A stretch of DNA of 64,000 nt, taken from the NCBI GenBank assembly GCA_950295325.1, contig OX485804.1, positions 36,580,001 to 36,644,000 of the forward strand, written 5' to 3'. Origin of the DNA: Polytrichum commune. Its lineage: Eukaryota; Streptophyta; Polytrichopsida; Polytrichales; Polytrichaceae. Of the stretch, positions 45,251 to 56,546 are shown one piece after another. The position numbers and the translations under genes were made by a program. Under the pieces are notes generated by a model, which saw only the letters and a list, made by a program, of their open reading frames with translations, searched no databases and was not told the DNA's origin. How positions within the stretch are numbered: position 1 is the first letter of the stretch; each line of letters starts with the position of its first letter.

Positions 45251-45500
45251 GAGAGAGAGAGAGAGAGAGAGAGATCATATATAAGCATACCTCCCATTTA
45301 TTCAACATAAAAGCCCTGAAATAGTATGCAACCCAAAGGCTATTTATAAGAGTTGATTGGACACTGAAGTTAGCTTTGAAGACCCTAAATCAAAGTATTG
45401 AAAATCAATTGAGATGAATTGACAACAAACCTATGAAGATCAAGTTTGCATGTTGGATGGATGAGAGGTTACGCTCGTGTACGATAATTCCCTCTCTCTC
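45251..45500. mobile_element. Mutator-like MITE of the (GA)n-GGAATTATC family, copy 2
   Basis: The left end is a GA run followed by TCATATATAAGCATACCTCC and ATTTATTCAACATAAAAG. The right end is TGCATGTTGGATGGATGAGA then CGATAATTCCCTCTCTCTC. The interior TTGAGATGAATTGACAACAA matches the other copies. Flanks ACTCCAAA and ACCACCAAA are similar but not a clean duplication. Confidence 0.7.
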
Positions 45501-45852
45501 CACCACCAAAGGGGTTGGTGCACTCCCATAATGCCACACAAACTCATCACCTAATACCTTAGATTACCTAAAATCATGGTGTTCTTTTAGGGCTATTGAG
45601 CTCTTGAATTCCGATCACCTACTGTGGTTGAAGATGGTAGGATATATATAAACAAATAGATGATATGATGATGATGATGACCTTAACTTGGTGGGTGGCC
45701 AAAATCGAATTCCATTAGGTAACGAATATCTCCTTACATTTATCACCTAAAAGTGATTTTGCAAGCATTATGACAACATCCGCAACATCACCTTCGTATT
45801 TGGAGGTGATTATGGCACCTTTTCGGACCTAACCTGACCTTTAACTGCCTAA

Positions 45853-47029
45853 TGCCCCCTCCCCACCTATGTTCGGGGAAAATCGACGGCTAGTTTATTA
45901 TCAGCCGATGGATTTCCCCTCATGGCCGGTCCAAATTTCCAACCATCGGATGGTAATCCGACCGTAATTTCAATCCTCTGGGAATTAGCCGATGGACCAG
46001 AAAATGTCCTGGAATTGTAGCCAATTCTTCTTGTGAGTTATTGGATTTCAGCCGGAAGCATCCAAAGCGCTATTTGTCTGAGGCATCTGATGATGCACTT
46101 GAGGAAGTACCCTAAACCTTAAACTTTTTGAATTATGCAACCTTTCCATGACCAAATCCAATTGCTTGTATGAAAAATTGGGGGACCCTTGGCCTTCAAG
46201 CGGTGAAGGCATTGCTAGGTTCAATTCCTGCCAAGGATATTAACTCTTCAAGTTTAAAGTTTTGAACATGCCTTTCTTTTCACTTATTCAAGATTTTGTA
46301 CTAAGAAATTATTTCTAATAACTTTTCATACATTTTTTAAACAATTAGTGCCGATATGAATTCCATTTAATCGGATATTGGCCAATGAAAATATGAAAAT
46401 ATAGGCAATTGGCCGATTGATTTTACAAAAGACCGGCTGTTGCCGATGTAAATTGGAAAAAATCCGACCCTTCATAGCAACTACCGGAAATTAGCCACTA
46501 AGGCTTCAAAAACTTCCCGAACTCTGATCCCCACCTGACTTTACCAAATAACCAAAGTCTTTCCTAAAACCCGGGTAAAGCTCCCTCGGTTATAGGGGAG
46601 GCATCCGGCTATCCCAATGCACCTACAAGAACTTGCTCCGGAGATTTTGGAGTAGGTTTTAGTTAAGTAGCTTTCACAGATGTTCATGGTTTTATCTACC
46701 AAGCAATGACATGTTATGTAGTCTTTGTCCCATCCCCAAATGCCTTATTACTCACCTATCTTACCATCGGTTTTTGTTAATGAAGCTCCTCATGCCCTCA
46801 TAGCTAAGACTAAAAAGCAACCAATCACAAGGGCGGGAGGCGACACTTTTAAAGGTCCTACATTCTTGCCTCATGTCTAGGTACCGATGGGAGGGTCGGT
46901 GCTTGAGGCTTTTAAGCCATGCCACATCATTTGCCAACTAGGCTCGGCACTAGACAGTGTCGATGGTGTGGAGGCCGTGTTTTTAGAACCAACTTTTAGG
47001 CTTCGCTAAAGTCAAGTGGGGAGGGGGCA
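45853..47029. mobile_element. PIF/Harbinger-type MITE, TAA duplication, interrupted
   Basis: This is the same family as 8431-8959. It begins TGCCCCCTCCCCACCT, then is split by the insert at 45869-46527. It resumes with GACTTTACCAAATAACC (46537 on) and ends AAGTCAAGTGGGGAGGGGGC(A) at 47029. TAA flanks both outer ends (45850-45852, 47030-47032). Without the insert and its duplicated 9 bp it is about 509 bp, close to the 529 bp of the intact copy. Confidence 0.85.
45869..46527. mobile_element. Mutator-like insert nested in a MITE, 9-bp duplication
   Basis: A 659-bp insert flanked by TCCCCACCT at 45860-45868 and again at 46528-46536. That 9 bp belongs to the end of the host element. A 9-bp duplication is the mark of Mutator-like elements. 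Ends (ATGTTCGGGGAA and TTCCCGAACTCTGA) are short imperfect inverted repeats. The interior repeats GCCGATGGA-like and CCGGAAATTAGCC motifs and has no transposase. Confidence 0.82.
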
Positions 47030-47138
47030 TAAGAAGCCAAAATGTGGTTGCCAGCATTTCTCTCTCTATATATATAGAGAGAGGCGAACGTATTTTCCTC
47101 TTAGTTTTGTTTCTTGCACTTGAACTAATATGGTTGTA

Positions 47139-47642
47139 GGGCCACTTCACACGATGGCCGTCCAAGTCGAGAGGCCGTGGGATTGGATGGCCAAACTTTG
47201 TTGAGAGTCCAAAGAAATGGGTTGCAAATAATAGCCAATAAAATATAGTAATTGAAGCCTTTGGGCGGCCATAGTGTGAAGCCTCCAAAGGCCAAATGCA
47301 AAGTCCAAAGGAAGAAGGAGCATCCCACTTTATTCTCTATCCAAAACAAACCCTCCAATCTAATGGCCAAGATCTTCTCAATTTTTTTGTATTTTTTTAT
47401 GAAAGAAAAAATCCATGGTCTCTCAATCATAGTTTGGGTATACATGCTTGTCTGACCCAAACTTCCTTCGAGAGTTCATCGCCTTGGTCAAAAGTACTGC
47501 CATGTAGGCATTTTGGAGAGCGGCGGCCTTTGGACTTTAGCCTCTAGTGTGAAGGGTCAAGAGGCTGAATTCTTGATTTCTTACAATCTAATTGGTGGAA
47601 ATTGACGGCCTCTAGACCTTTAGCCAGAGTGTGAAGCGACCC
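47139..47642. mobile_element. GGGCCACTTCACAC-family MITE, inverted pair member 1
   Basis: The ends GGGCCACTTCACACGATGGC and TAGCCAGAGTGTGAAGCGAC(CC) are imperfect inverted repeats. The interior holds CCACTTTATTCTCTATCCAA, CCAATCTAATGGCCAAGATC and TGCCATGTAGGCATTTTGGA. The same blocks occur in reverse complement at 48467-48971. The immediate 3-bp flanks do not match (GTA, TTT). Confidence 0.75.
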
Positions 47643-48466
47643 TTTGTTTTGTTTCTTGCACTTGAGCAAATAAAGTTTTACACTGTCTTGACCAAATCGA
47701 TCGGAATGACAATCAACAACCTTGAAATATGGATTTTAAAGTGGTTAGTTGGAACCCTTGACCTTTTCTTTTGTTACAACATCTATTGTTTGGGAAAAGT
47801 ATTGAGGTCAATGGCATGATTTTTTTATTTTTATTTTTATTTTCCCTCTTCCCACTAAGTTATGAAACTCACAGTTTTAGCCAAGCACATCCTACATCAA
47901 TTCATTTTTTATACATGATGAAATTTTAATCATTTTCTGAAGGAAATTTTTTCTAAACTGATTTGGTGGAAATTAAGTATAAATGATCTTATTACAAATG
48001 TATGGCTGTGGTCTAAAATTTGCTTCCTACATTTTCCTTTTTGTTAGCCAACTCCAAATAAGATCTCTAACTCATGTTTTGTAGCACGTATTTGATACAA
48101 GTTGAAACCCCCAAACTTTTAGGGATTGAGATAGGTCCCAAATAATCCACTTCACCTATGAGTCTTAGGTTAAAGTTTTTGCACGTCAAATGAATATTAG
48201 CGCACCCAATTCGAAAAACTGGCGAGAAGTAGATGAACTTGTCCCAAGAATCGGTTCCCTTGTTAGGTTACAATATAGGTATTTACCTTACTTTTATTCC
48301 AATTATTTTGTAATCAAATGAGACAATTTACAATTCAATCCCATGGTCATAATTGTGAGTGGAGTTGGAAGTGTTTGAAACAAGGCTATATGGCACACAC
48401 CAACTTCAAACCAACTTATCTTCATGACGTTACGAGGCCCTAAGTCCCCGACTCTCATCCCATCTT
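47643..48466. other. Spacer between two inverted MITE copies
   Basis: About 820 bp of AT-rich sequence with no gene or element ends that I can recognise. It lies between two oppositely oriented copies of the same MITE. Confidence 0.5.
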
Positions 48467-48971
48467 TGGCCCACTTTACACTATGGCCAAAGGTCGAGAG
48501 GCCATCGATTTCCACCAATCATATTGCAAGAAACCAAGAATTCGGCCTCTCGACCCTTCACACTAGAGGTCAAAGTTCAAAAGCCATCGCTTTCCAAAAT
48601 GCCTACATGGCAGTACATAGCAATACATAAAAGTACATAAAAGTACAAGGAGGTTTGGGTTGGACAGGTATGGAAACCCAAACTATGATCAAGAAGCCGT
48701 CAATTTTTTTCATAATTTAAAAAAAAAAAACTGACAAGATCTTGGCCGTTAGATTGGAGGGGTTGTTTTGGATAGGGAATAAAGTGGGATGCTCCTTCTT
48801 TCTTTGGACTTTGGGCTTGGCTTTTGGAGGCTTAACACTATGCCCAGCCGAAGGCTCCAATTCCTATATTTTTAGTGGTTATTTTCAGCTCATATCTTTG
48901 GACTCTCAACAAAGTTTGGCAATTCAACCCCACGGCCTCTCGACTTGGACGGCCACAGTGTGAAGCGGCCC
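48467..48971. mobile_element. GGGCCACTTCACAC-family MITE, inverted pair member 2
   Basis: The ends TGGCCCACTTTACACTATGG and CGGCCACAGTGTGAAGCGGC(CC) pair imperfectly. The interior is the reverse complement of the 47139-47642 copy (TTGGCCGTTAGATTGGAGGG, TTGGATAGGGAATAAAGTGG). The flanks are CTT/TTT and TTA, so the duplication is uncertain. Confidence 0.75.
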
Positions 48972-49103
48972 TTAAAGTTTGCACTACATGCCACATTTGT
49001 TCTCCCTCACAATGGCAAGTGCCATGGCCAAAGTCATTAGTTATTGCTCCCAAATAAGGTTCGCATTCTCGCACTGTCATCTTTTGCAGACTTTTCACAA
49101 CCA

Positions 49104-49125
49104 AAAAAAAAAAAAAAAAAAAAAA
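49104..49125 (+). repeat. Poly-A run
   Basis: About 22 consecutive A. It could mark the tail of a retroposed sequence, but nothing upstream was recognised as a LINE, SINE or processed gene. Confidence 0.7.
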
Positions 49126-49502
49126 CCTCAAAATTGGTGGTTTCCAGTTCTTATGAATTTGATGAATTCCAGTCAGTGATTTTTGTTTTCCAAAGTTTCA
49201 AGGGAGGAGTACTGTCTATGGTAGTTGAAGTGACGAAGCCACATATAGGTCATTATATAAAATTTTGTTGCAATTCGTACATATGCATGTCAAATTTGGC
49301 AATCTCATCCAATTTCTATGATTTCCTGGGGTTTTGTGGTGATTTCATCTATTGAAACACATGGAAAATCAGATATACATTCAATCCCTATAACTTGGGG
49401 AATCACAAATTGGCAAAGGGTCGCTAGATTAAGAAATCATTGATCACAATACTTTCTGATTGTCGAGTGTGTTTGCAAGATGTTGGCACGATACACTTTG
49501 AA

Positions 49503-49762
49503 GGAGAGAGAGAGAAAGGCAATTATTGAATACAAGTGTACCTCTCATCCATCCGACATACAAACTTGAGTCCCTATAGGTTTTGTTGTTGATTCATCTC
49601 AAGTGACCTTGACTAAACTAATTTGGGGTTTTTTGAAGCTAATTTCAGTGTCAAATCAACCAAGAAAATCCAACCTCGGATCTACATATTATTTCAATGC
49701 TTTGCATTGGATAAATAAGAGGTACGTTTGTAAATGACAAATCCCCCTTTGTCTCTCTTTGC
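49503..49762. mobile_element. Mutator-like MITE with exact 9-bp duplication, copy 3
   Basis: A 260-bp element flanked by CACTTTGAA at 49494-49502 and again at 49763-49771. The left end has GGAGAGAGAGAGAAAGGCAA then GTGTACCTCTCATCCATCCG. The right end carries the mirrored GGATAAATAAGAGGTACGTT then TCTCTCTTTGC. The interior runs opposite to the other copies (GTTGATTCATCTCAAGTGAC). The 9-bp duplication assigns the family to the Mutator-like group. Confidence 0.83.
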
Positions 49763-52296
49763 CACTTTGAAATTCTTGAGCATTTGAAGAAGATGACTAC
49801 AATGAGAAGTTTCAAATAACCTTTGCTTTTGAAGTGATGAACGTTACGATGAGAAGGTTTGATCTTCTTTTGCTTTTGAATTCTAGTGATTCCACACTAG
49901 AAGAAAACTTGTCTATTACAACCATCCGTTGTGACTTGGCCATTGCGACTCATGATGAGAAAATGCACATCTAAATCATTTTGGTTGTCAACCAAAGGAT
50001 TTTGGATGCGGTTTATGGAGAGCAGGTAACCAAAACCCTCCCGTTTCGAACCAAAATGATATATTTATGCAATTTCTTTCCATGAGAGCGAGTGACAACT
50101 AATGGTTGCAATGGACAAGTTTTCTTCTAGTGTTCGTGAGTGTGATAGTTTCATGAGGGAATGGGAAAATATTTCTGTGCACTTGGTGAAGGAGATTTTG
50201 ATGATGTAATTTTAGCATGGAAAAACTCTTACCCATAATCCACCATTCGGTGAGTCTCAAATGAGCCTGCAAAGGAGAGTCACTATGAGAAGAAGAGTAT
50301 TGGGCTTGGTTGTGAGACCTTAGTGTCATTGGGGCTTGATGTGAGGGTCGTGGGTTGGATCTCCATGAGCGCCACCCATGTACCCATAAGGTCATGTGAG
50401 TTAGGGTTAGTGGCCGTATGGAGGCATGGTGGAGTAGATGCGTGGAAGCCTAGTGGCAGATGCAACTTGCAAGGGGATGGAGTGGTTGTGGGGACGCTTT
50501 ACTAAAGCAACTTGCTAGTGGCATACGGAGCACTTGGAGGAGGTGCCCGAGTTTGCATGGAGGGGGGAGGTTGTAGGGGAGACATCATTGATATTGGCTT
50601 CAAGGGTTTAAGACCAAGCAACATTGTCTTTGGCAAAGGGTTCTAGTGCGGGAGTGGCGTCTATGTTGGCATTTGGCCTTAGAATGTGTTGCATGTGCCT
50701 CTGAAAGTGGCCAGAGGATGCCGAACTATCGTCCTTGATGTTCACAGTATTGTGATTTGAGGGTTGCGTGTGAGGTTGTGTGAGTTGGTGGCAAGATTTG
50801 AGGGTTGCGTGCGAGGGATTGCGGGGCCGATTTTGGCCTTGAGGCCAGGGCAAGGAAGCTAGGCGATTGTGGTCGAGATCTAGGGTTGGGGGAGTGTGGA
50901 TGATGGGTGTGGCCAAAAGCTAGCTTGGTGATGGCCCGAATGTGGGTGCGGAGCGCAGAGGCGGCCAAAAGTGAAGTGGGTGAGGCACATCATTTTATGT
51001 AGGGTAGGTCCTTTATGAGGAACTAGGGGTAGGTTGGGGGTAGCATTTCATGGTGTGTGTAGAGGGAACACAGAGGGGACAATGGCCTAGGTGCAGTAGA
51101 GTATTTAGCATGTGTGGTCGAGCAAGGGAGGATGAGTGTGTGTAGTCAACGGATTCCGGCACTGCATGGCGGTGTAGAATTGTTGGTTGGTGATGTCACC
51201 TTGCGACCCAGGTTGTTTGCATTGAATAAAGGATTTGGTTTATAAGTGCTATGATTGTCAGTGTGAGACATTGGTGTTGCTTGTAGGAGTGTTTGGTTTT
51301 TTTATTTGTTGCTGAGGAAAGCGAGTTTGTCGGGTAGCGTTGCTAGAACTATGATCAATGCACTTGTTTGGCGAAGGTGGTTGCTACTTGGACTAGTGTT
51401 GCTTGGGCGAGGCGCAATAGTCAAGCTATGTTGTGGCGTGCTTCATGTGCTTCCTTGGCTAGCTGCAGATCATCGTTGGGTTGCTTGTTGTGCATATTAT
51501 CTTTGGGCTTCTTGTTGTGTAAAATGCTACAACCTCAATTTATATTTGCTAATCATCTTGTACTAACTTGCTTGCTCGTTTCATATCCTAGAAAAAGTGG
51601 GGCAATTGGAAATGGTAACCATTTAAGACCCATCCACCTTAACTATGAACTCGGTCCCCATCGGATCATGATTGGGTGGTTGTGTTGATTTTTACCGCAT
51701 TCATAATTCTGAAGTGAGCACATGGCTAAATCATGCTCTTAACTGTTGCAAATCCACCACCCTCCCTTTTTGGTAGTCAATTTTCCTTCCATGAGGACAT
51801 CATTGATGTCATTTCTCGAGAATGAAATTGAAAGAAAAGAAAGAAAGACAACTCCGATGTTGCCATCAACATGAATTATGGTGTTGCTTTGGTTTTGAGT
51901 TGGTCTAAGTCTATGTGTAATATTGAAACGACCATTGTGATAATTAGAGGCTCTCAAAGATAATTGTGTCCTTTCGAAAGGTGAATATCTTGATTGGGCG
52001 CAAACAAGTTGTTCGGCATCTATCTCCCCCAGTGGCAAGCCCTTAGATTCCCATATGGTTGATTAAAGACATATGGTCCACCCAGAGACCCCCACTATGA
52101 TTGGCAATAAAAACATATGTATAGAAACCCTAAACTCTCCAATTTATCAAGTAGTTTTAATCTCCAAAATTGTTTGTGACCCTAATTTGTGCACATTCAA
52201 CTCCATAGACAATAGATTGTATAATTGAGTTCCATGATGACATTTGAGGAATTACTCCTATAATTTGTCTGTTAATTTGGTTGCCAGTGGTTTATG
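49763..52296. other. Intergenic, including a GC-richer G-skewed block
   Basis: From about 50280 to 51260 the plus strand is rich in G and poor in C, with words such as GGTTGCGTGYGAG recurring (50762, 50803). Open frames here (50608-50916 on the minus strand, 51306-51566 on the plus strand) have low-complexity or unrecognised products, and I do not call them genes. A noncoding transcript cannot be excluded. Confidence 0.4.
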
Positions 52297-52537
52297 GAGA
52301 GAGGAAATTATCATATACAAGCACACATCTCATTCACCCAACATAAAAGCGATGAATTAGTAGTCGATTTACTTGGATGCTACTTTTTAGTTGATTTGTC
52401 ATCAAAACTAGTTTTAAAGACCCAAAATTAGGCTACTTGAAATCATTTGAGATGAATCCGCAACAACCCTATAAGGGTCAAGTTTTTATGTTGGATGGAT
52501 GAGAGTTACGTTTGTATGCAATAATTCCCTCCCTCAG
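52297..52537. mobile_element. Mutator-like MITE of the (GA)n-GGAATTATC family, copy 4
   Basis: A 241-bp element with ends GAGAGAGGAAATTATCATAT and ATGCAATAATTCCCTCCCT. It is flanked by TGGTTTATG (52288-52296) and TGGCTTATG (52538-52546), a 9-bp duplication with one change; the similarity extends to 12 bp (CAGTGGYTTATG). The interior matches the copies at 37794 and 45251. Confidence 0.8.
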
Positions 52538-53256
52538 TGGCTTATGAGAAGCTTCATCTCCTAAAGGCACCATCATTAGCTTGATTGCTTACTAATCTTA
52601 ATTATGAAAATCGGTGCATAGCTAAATTCTCATGCTAAGTTAGTGGCTCGCACACCCAACGTTGCTTCTCCATTAACATCCATTTTGTCCTACACGCCTG
52701 AATATCATTTGCTACACTAATGACAGTTCTACTTACGGTTTGTTTGCATCATGAACCATGAAGTCGTCCTCTGGTTCCCTAAAATATGGGATTGATTGTT
52801 GAACTTGTCTCGGAACCACTTGAGTATACATCAAGGAAAAAAATGTAAGAGTGACCATAGAACTTGAGGTTTCCAAAAGGCTTATGTTTAGGCCTACGAT
52901 ACTCAATGTCATGGTCCAACATGTTTTGCAGTGAGAGAGCCAAAAGAGGTTCTCTCATTGCAAAAGTTAAAGGACCATGGCAAAGAAATGCCGTTTTAAT
53001 TCATTTTAATTTTTTTTCAAATATTATCATAAATAAGAGGAGAGAATGGAATAACAAAGGGAGAAGGTAAAACATGAAAAGTGGCAGAAGATAGTAAATT
53101 GAAACCCCTAAGCAAAAGTTCCCGTGGAATTTGAACTCAAATGCATTCAAGGGTTAATCCCTAACACATTGAAATGCTTCACATCCATAAGTTGCAAATG
53201 TGTGGCACCAAGTTTCTTAGTCCTACCCTTCTTGCCCCCTATATCAAATGTACTAA
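52538..53256. other. Intergenic, nothing recognised
   Basis: No coding family, RNA gene or paired element ends were found. Confidence 0.4.
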
Positions 53257-53736
53257 GGGCCACATTACACCTAGACCAACAACCGTGAGCATGAAAATCT
53301 AAGGGCCCTTGAAAATCATCCAAAGGTTGTATTATGGGGAATAAGTATCCAATTTTGCAATTGATGGACCTCAAGCTTAGTGCAAAGTGAAAGTGGACCA
53401 CGTTGAGGGACCTTGTTCAGGTATGGTCCTCCTCATGGTAATATAATATTTTTAGAAACCAATGGCAATTTAATCGATTGCCACGGTCCCAGGTTTGCGT
53501 TTGACCCACCTCTTGTTGATGAGCCTAACGCAATATCCGATAAATCATGAAACTTTCTCCACTTGCTCCCATGTAGGACGCCATGTAGATTTTTCATCCA
53601 TTGATATTCTTTGGTCCCTCAAGCCTTCAAGGTCTAGTGTAAAGCAAACTTGGACCATCTCGGACTTCTCGACCAATCACATAATTTGTATTTAATCACG
53701 GGTCAAGGGCCCTCAAGCTCTAGTGTAAAGTGACCC
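53257..53736. mobile_element. Tourist-like MITE (GGGCCACATTACAC ends), TAA duplication
   Basis: A 480-bp element. The ends GGGCCACATTACACCTAGAC and CAAGCTCTAGTGTAAAGTGA(CCC) are inverted repeats, flanked by TAA at 53254-53256 and 53737-53739. Internal copies of the terminal words (AGTGCAAAGTGAAAGTGG, CTAGTGTAAAGCAAAC) show the same modular make-up as the family's other members. Confidence 0.85.
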
Positions 53737-53739
53737 TAA

Positions 53740-55262
53740 GCTATTATAGTTATGGTATATTAGAAGATTTCAAAGCTGTCAATTGCATGTCCTCATAAGG
53801 GTTTATGCAAATAAGTGCTCACAATATGCATTAGGTTATAGAATATGCTTCTTCTTCTTCTTCCTTTTTAAACCCTAAAAAAATTATGCATTCTATGTTT
53901 AATCCAATCTTCGCTTTGCAACCCTCCCCATTCGCATCACATTACAAAACCAATAATTGTTTAAGTTAAAGAGATTGCATGTGTTTCAATATCCACGTAG
54001 TGGATATGTGGAAAATACTTATGATATAGAACATTTTTATATATTTTGAAATTAATAATGCTTTATTTCAATTGTTAATGACTCTTTTGGGCATGGAACC
54101 CCTTAAACCAATGACCAAGAGAAATTCAAAATTATTTTTTTCATGGTCCATGGTCACGTGTGTAAATCGGCCCCAATGAACAGGAAGAACCAACCACTTA
54201 TTACAAATGAACCAGTTGAGTTTGAGAAACAACGGTTTCAAATTGAAGACATAGTGAAAATGATCGATCCTTTTTTAAAATAAATGGAATATTCATCAAT
54301 TTAATGAAGAAAAACCGGAAGATGTCAACATGTAAGCAATTGACCTTGAAAACACTAGGATTTTGACCGCTTATGCCCAAAAATCTCCCTGGATAGTGAA
54401 CGGCAATGTATATTTTTGACAAAGTTTTGCAAGTTTTTGACATTTGACACGCAAAAACTTGCACAAAGATAAATTGCGCGTCAATTGACATGCACAATTT
54501 AGAATTTAACATGTAGTGTGACTTGTAAAAAAAAAACTACATGTCAATTGACACTTTAGAAATTGAAATGGCACGTACTATTAGGCATGTGACATTGAGG
54601 TGACATTTCAGAAGAAAATATAGATGTCAATTGACATTCATTTTTGTTTTTGAAAGTGTCATGTGACACTTTGGATTTGAAGGTGAACATCAAATGAAAT
54701 TTGTCGAACATACACATTGGTGAACGGCCCTCAATTGTTGGGCCCGAACACAACCAACCAACCAACTCTCTAAATCCTCAACCACCTTCCTACCCTAGTA
54801 CCCACCACTTCTTACCATGTCTATCACACATTGCAATGTATTAGACCAACCAATTACAATCATGAGTTATGTGTGCAAACCTCCCATTGTACACCTTGCA
54901 ACGGCCGATCTTTAATGTCGTGGTTTCCTTTTTCTCTCTCTATCTATGAGAAATAGTGTAATATCTATAGCAATAGTGATTGCATTTGCCAATGTCTTCA
55001 TGTTAACATTCTACCCTTAATTCCATAATGGCAACCAATTAGCATCGAATATGCATTAACACAAACCACTAAGCCATCTTGATCCTAAATCATGGCGTAG
55101 CATTAAGAGGCAATTATGTGACAAATATAAACCTCAAAATGGATTCGTAGTGTCCGGGTACATTCTCATATCAAATTTCTAAAAGGCATTGCTCACTATC
55201 ACTTCACTTGATCCCTGTAGCACTAGACCCCAAACCATAACATATTGAATTAAAGAAAAATT
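53740..55262. other. Intergenic with an ACCGGTTCAT repeat and a palindromic word
   Basis: At about 54200-54345, on the minus strand, lies a copy of the dispersed repeat (ATGAACCAGTTGAGTTTGAG, CGGAAGATGTCAACATGTAA). From 54420 to 54650 the words GTCAATTGACA and TTGACAT recur. No gene is seen. Confidence 0.5.
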
Positions 55263-56546
55263 CTACATTGATGTGAAACTTGCACCTTGTTGTTCATAAG
55301 TATTACAATCATTTACTTGTCGCAAGTGCTCAACGAAATTGTCTTGCAAGTCAAAATGAGTATTAGTATCAATGAACTCCTCTTTTGTATCATGTTGCAT
55401 GTCTTTCCAAAACAAATCCTCTCTCCAAGATGTTTCCCAAATCAACTGGCTTGTATTCATCCCCATCTTCATTTTCTATTATCATCCGGTGAAGATTACA
55501 ACATGCGTACATGATGTCTTCAATCTCATGAGTGTGCCACAAACATGATGGATTTTGAATACTTCCCCAAGACCTTGCAAGACCCCAAAGCATCTTTCAA
55601 CGTCCTTGTGCATAGATTCTTGGGCTTGAGTGAAATTGTTGTGCTTGGCATCTTGTGGCTCAAGATAGATTGCATGAAGCATGAGTATTTGGGGCGAATC
55701 CCATCTACTAGGAGATAATAACGTGGGTACCAAATTCCATTAACATAAAACCTTATATTATTAGCAAGTATGGACAACATATTCCTAATGAATGGAGACC
55801 TATCCAATACATTAATATCATTATTCCCACCTGGCAAGCCAAAGAAGGCATGCAATATCCACAACCATTGATCACCAATTGCCTCAAGAATAGTGTTAAA
55901 TATCTTATCATTGTCTTGGTAACTTCATTGATGTGCAATTGGACATGATTTCCAATGCCAATGCATGCAGTCAATGGAGCCAAATATACTATGGAACCCT
56001 CTCTCTCTTCATTGATTGTTATTTGCTTGACAATGTCATGTTTAGTATGTTGTCTAAGGTATACATAACCAAAGACGCTCTCACGTAACACAAAAACGTT
56101 CAAAGGATCCTTATGCAATGCTCTCTCCAATCTTCCAATATTCATTAGTGGCATCCATAGTAATTTCTAGAGCCAACATCCTCATAATACTTGTGGTCTT
56201 TTGACAAGTAGCCAAACCAATGTTGCCTAAAACAAGATACTTCTAGAAAAAAATAAAAAAATAAAAAATCATGAGTCATGCGATACCCTATTCAAAATTG
56301 GCCAGGTGTGTACCAATATTCAAGAGCAAAGTAATCTTTGTACAATTGCCTAGCAACAACCTCTCTTTGGTGATCATTGTTCCCTCTCCTCCTGGGTCGG
56401 GATCCTCCTTGTTGGACATGCTCACATTCCTCTTCATAATCATAAAGTTCTTGAACTAGTACATTTGTGAGGTCCTCTTCAACATCATCATCCTCAAATG
56501 ATTTACAAAGCCTCTCATTTGCAGGTCCCCAAGTTCTAGATGCCAT
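55263..56546 (-). pseudogene. PIF/Harbinger transposase (HARBI1/ALP1-like), broken
   Basis: Reading from 56546 leftward, the pieces match plant Harbinger transposases in the right order. The N-terminal part starts at a real ATG (MASRTWG) and ends with HQREVVARQLYKDYFALEYW and YTPGQF. A middle part around 55760-56150 holds SVFGYVYLRQHTKHDI. Then, in another frame, come WILHAFFGLPGGNNDINVLD and RSPFIRNM (about 55780-55864), then the end with KDVERCFGVLQG (55570-55610) and HEIEDIMYACCNLHRMIIEN (about 55450-55520). The reading frame changes at least three times, and much of the middle that should carry the first catalytic acidic residues is missing or altered. It cannot be active. No terminal repeats were found. 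Such a transposase would have moved elements with TTA/TAA duplications like those in this window, though a direct link is not shown. Confidence 0.85.

Noticed and set aside
46180-46245. tRNA-like B box (GGTTCAATTCC) inside the Mutator-like insert
   Set aside because: The A-box-like stretch is too close, and no cloverleaf can be drawn; probably chance.
51306-51688. Overlapping plus-strand open frames of 86 and 106 codons
   Set aside because: The products are Trp/Leu/Cys-rich and unlike known families, with no conserved motif or splice pattern.
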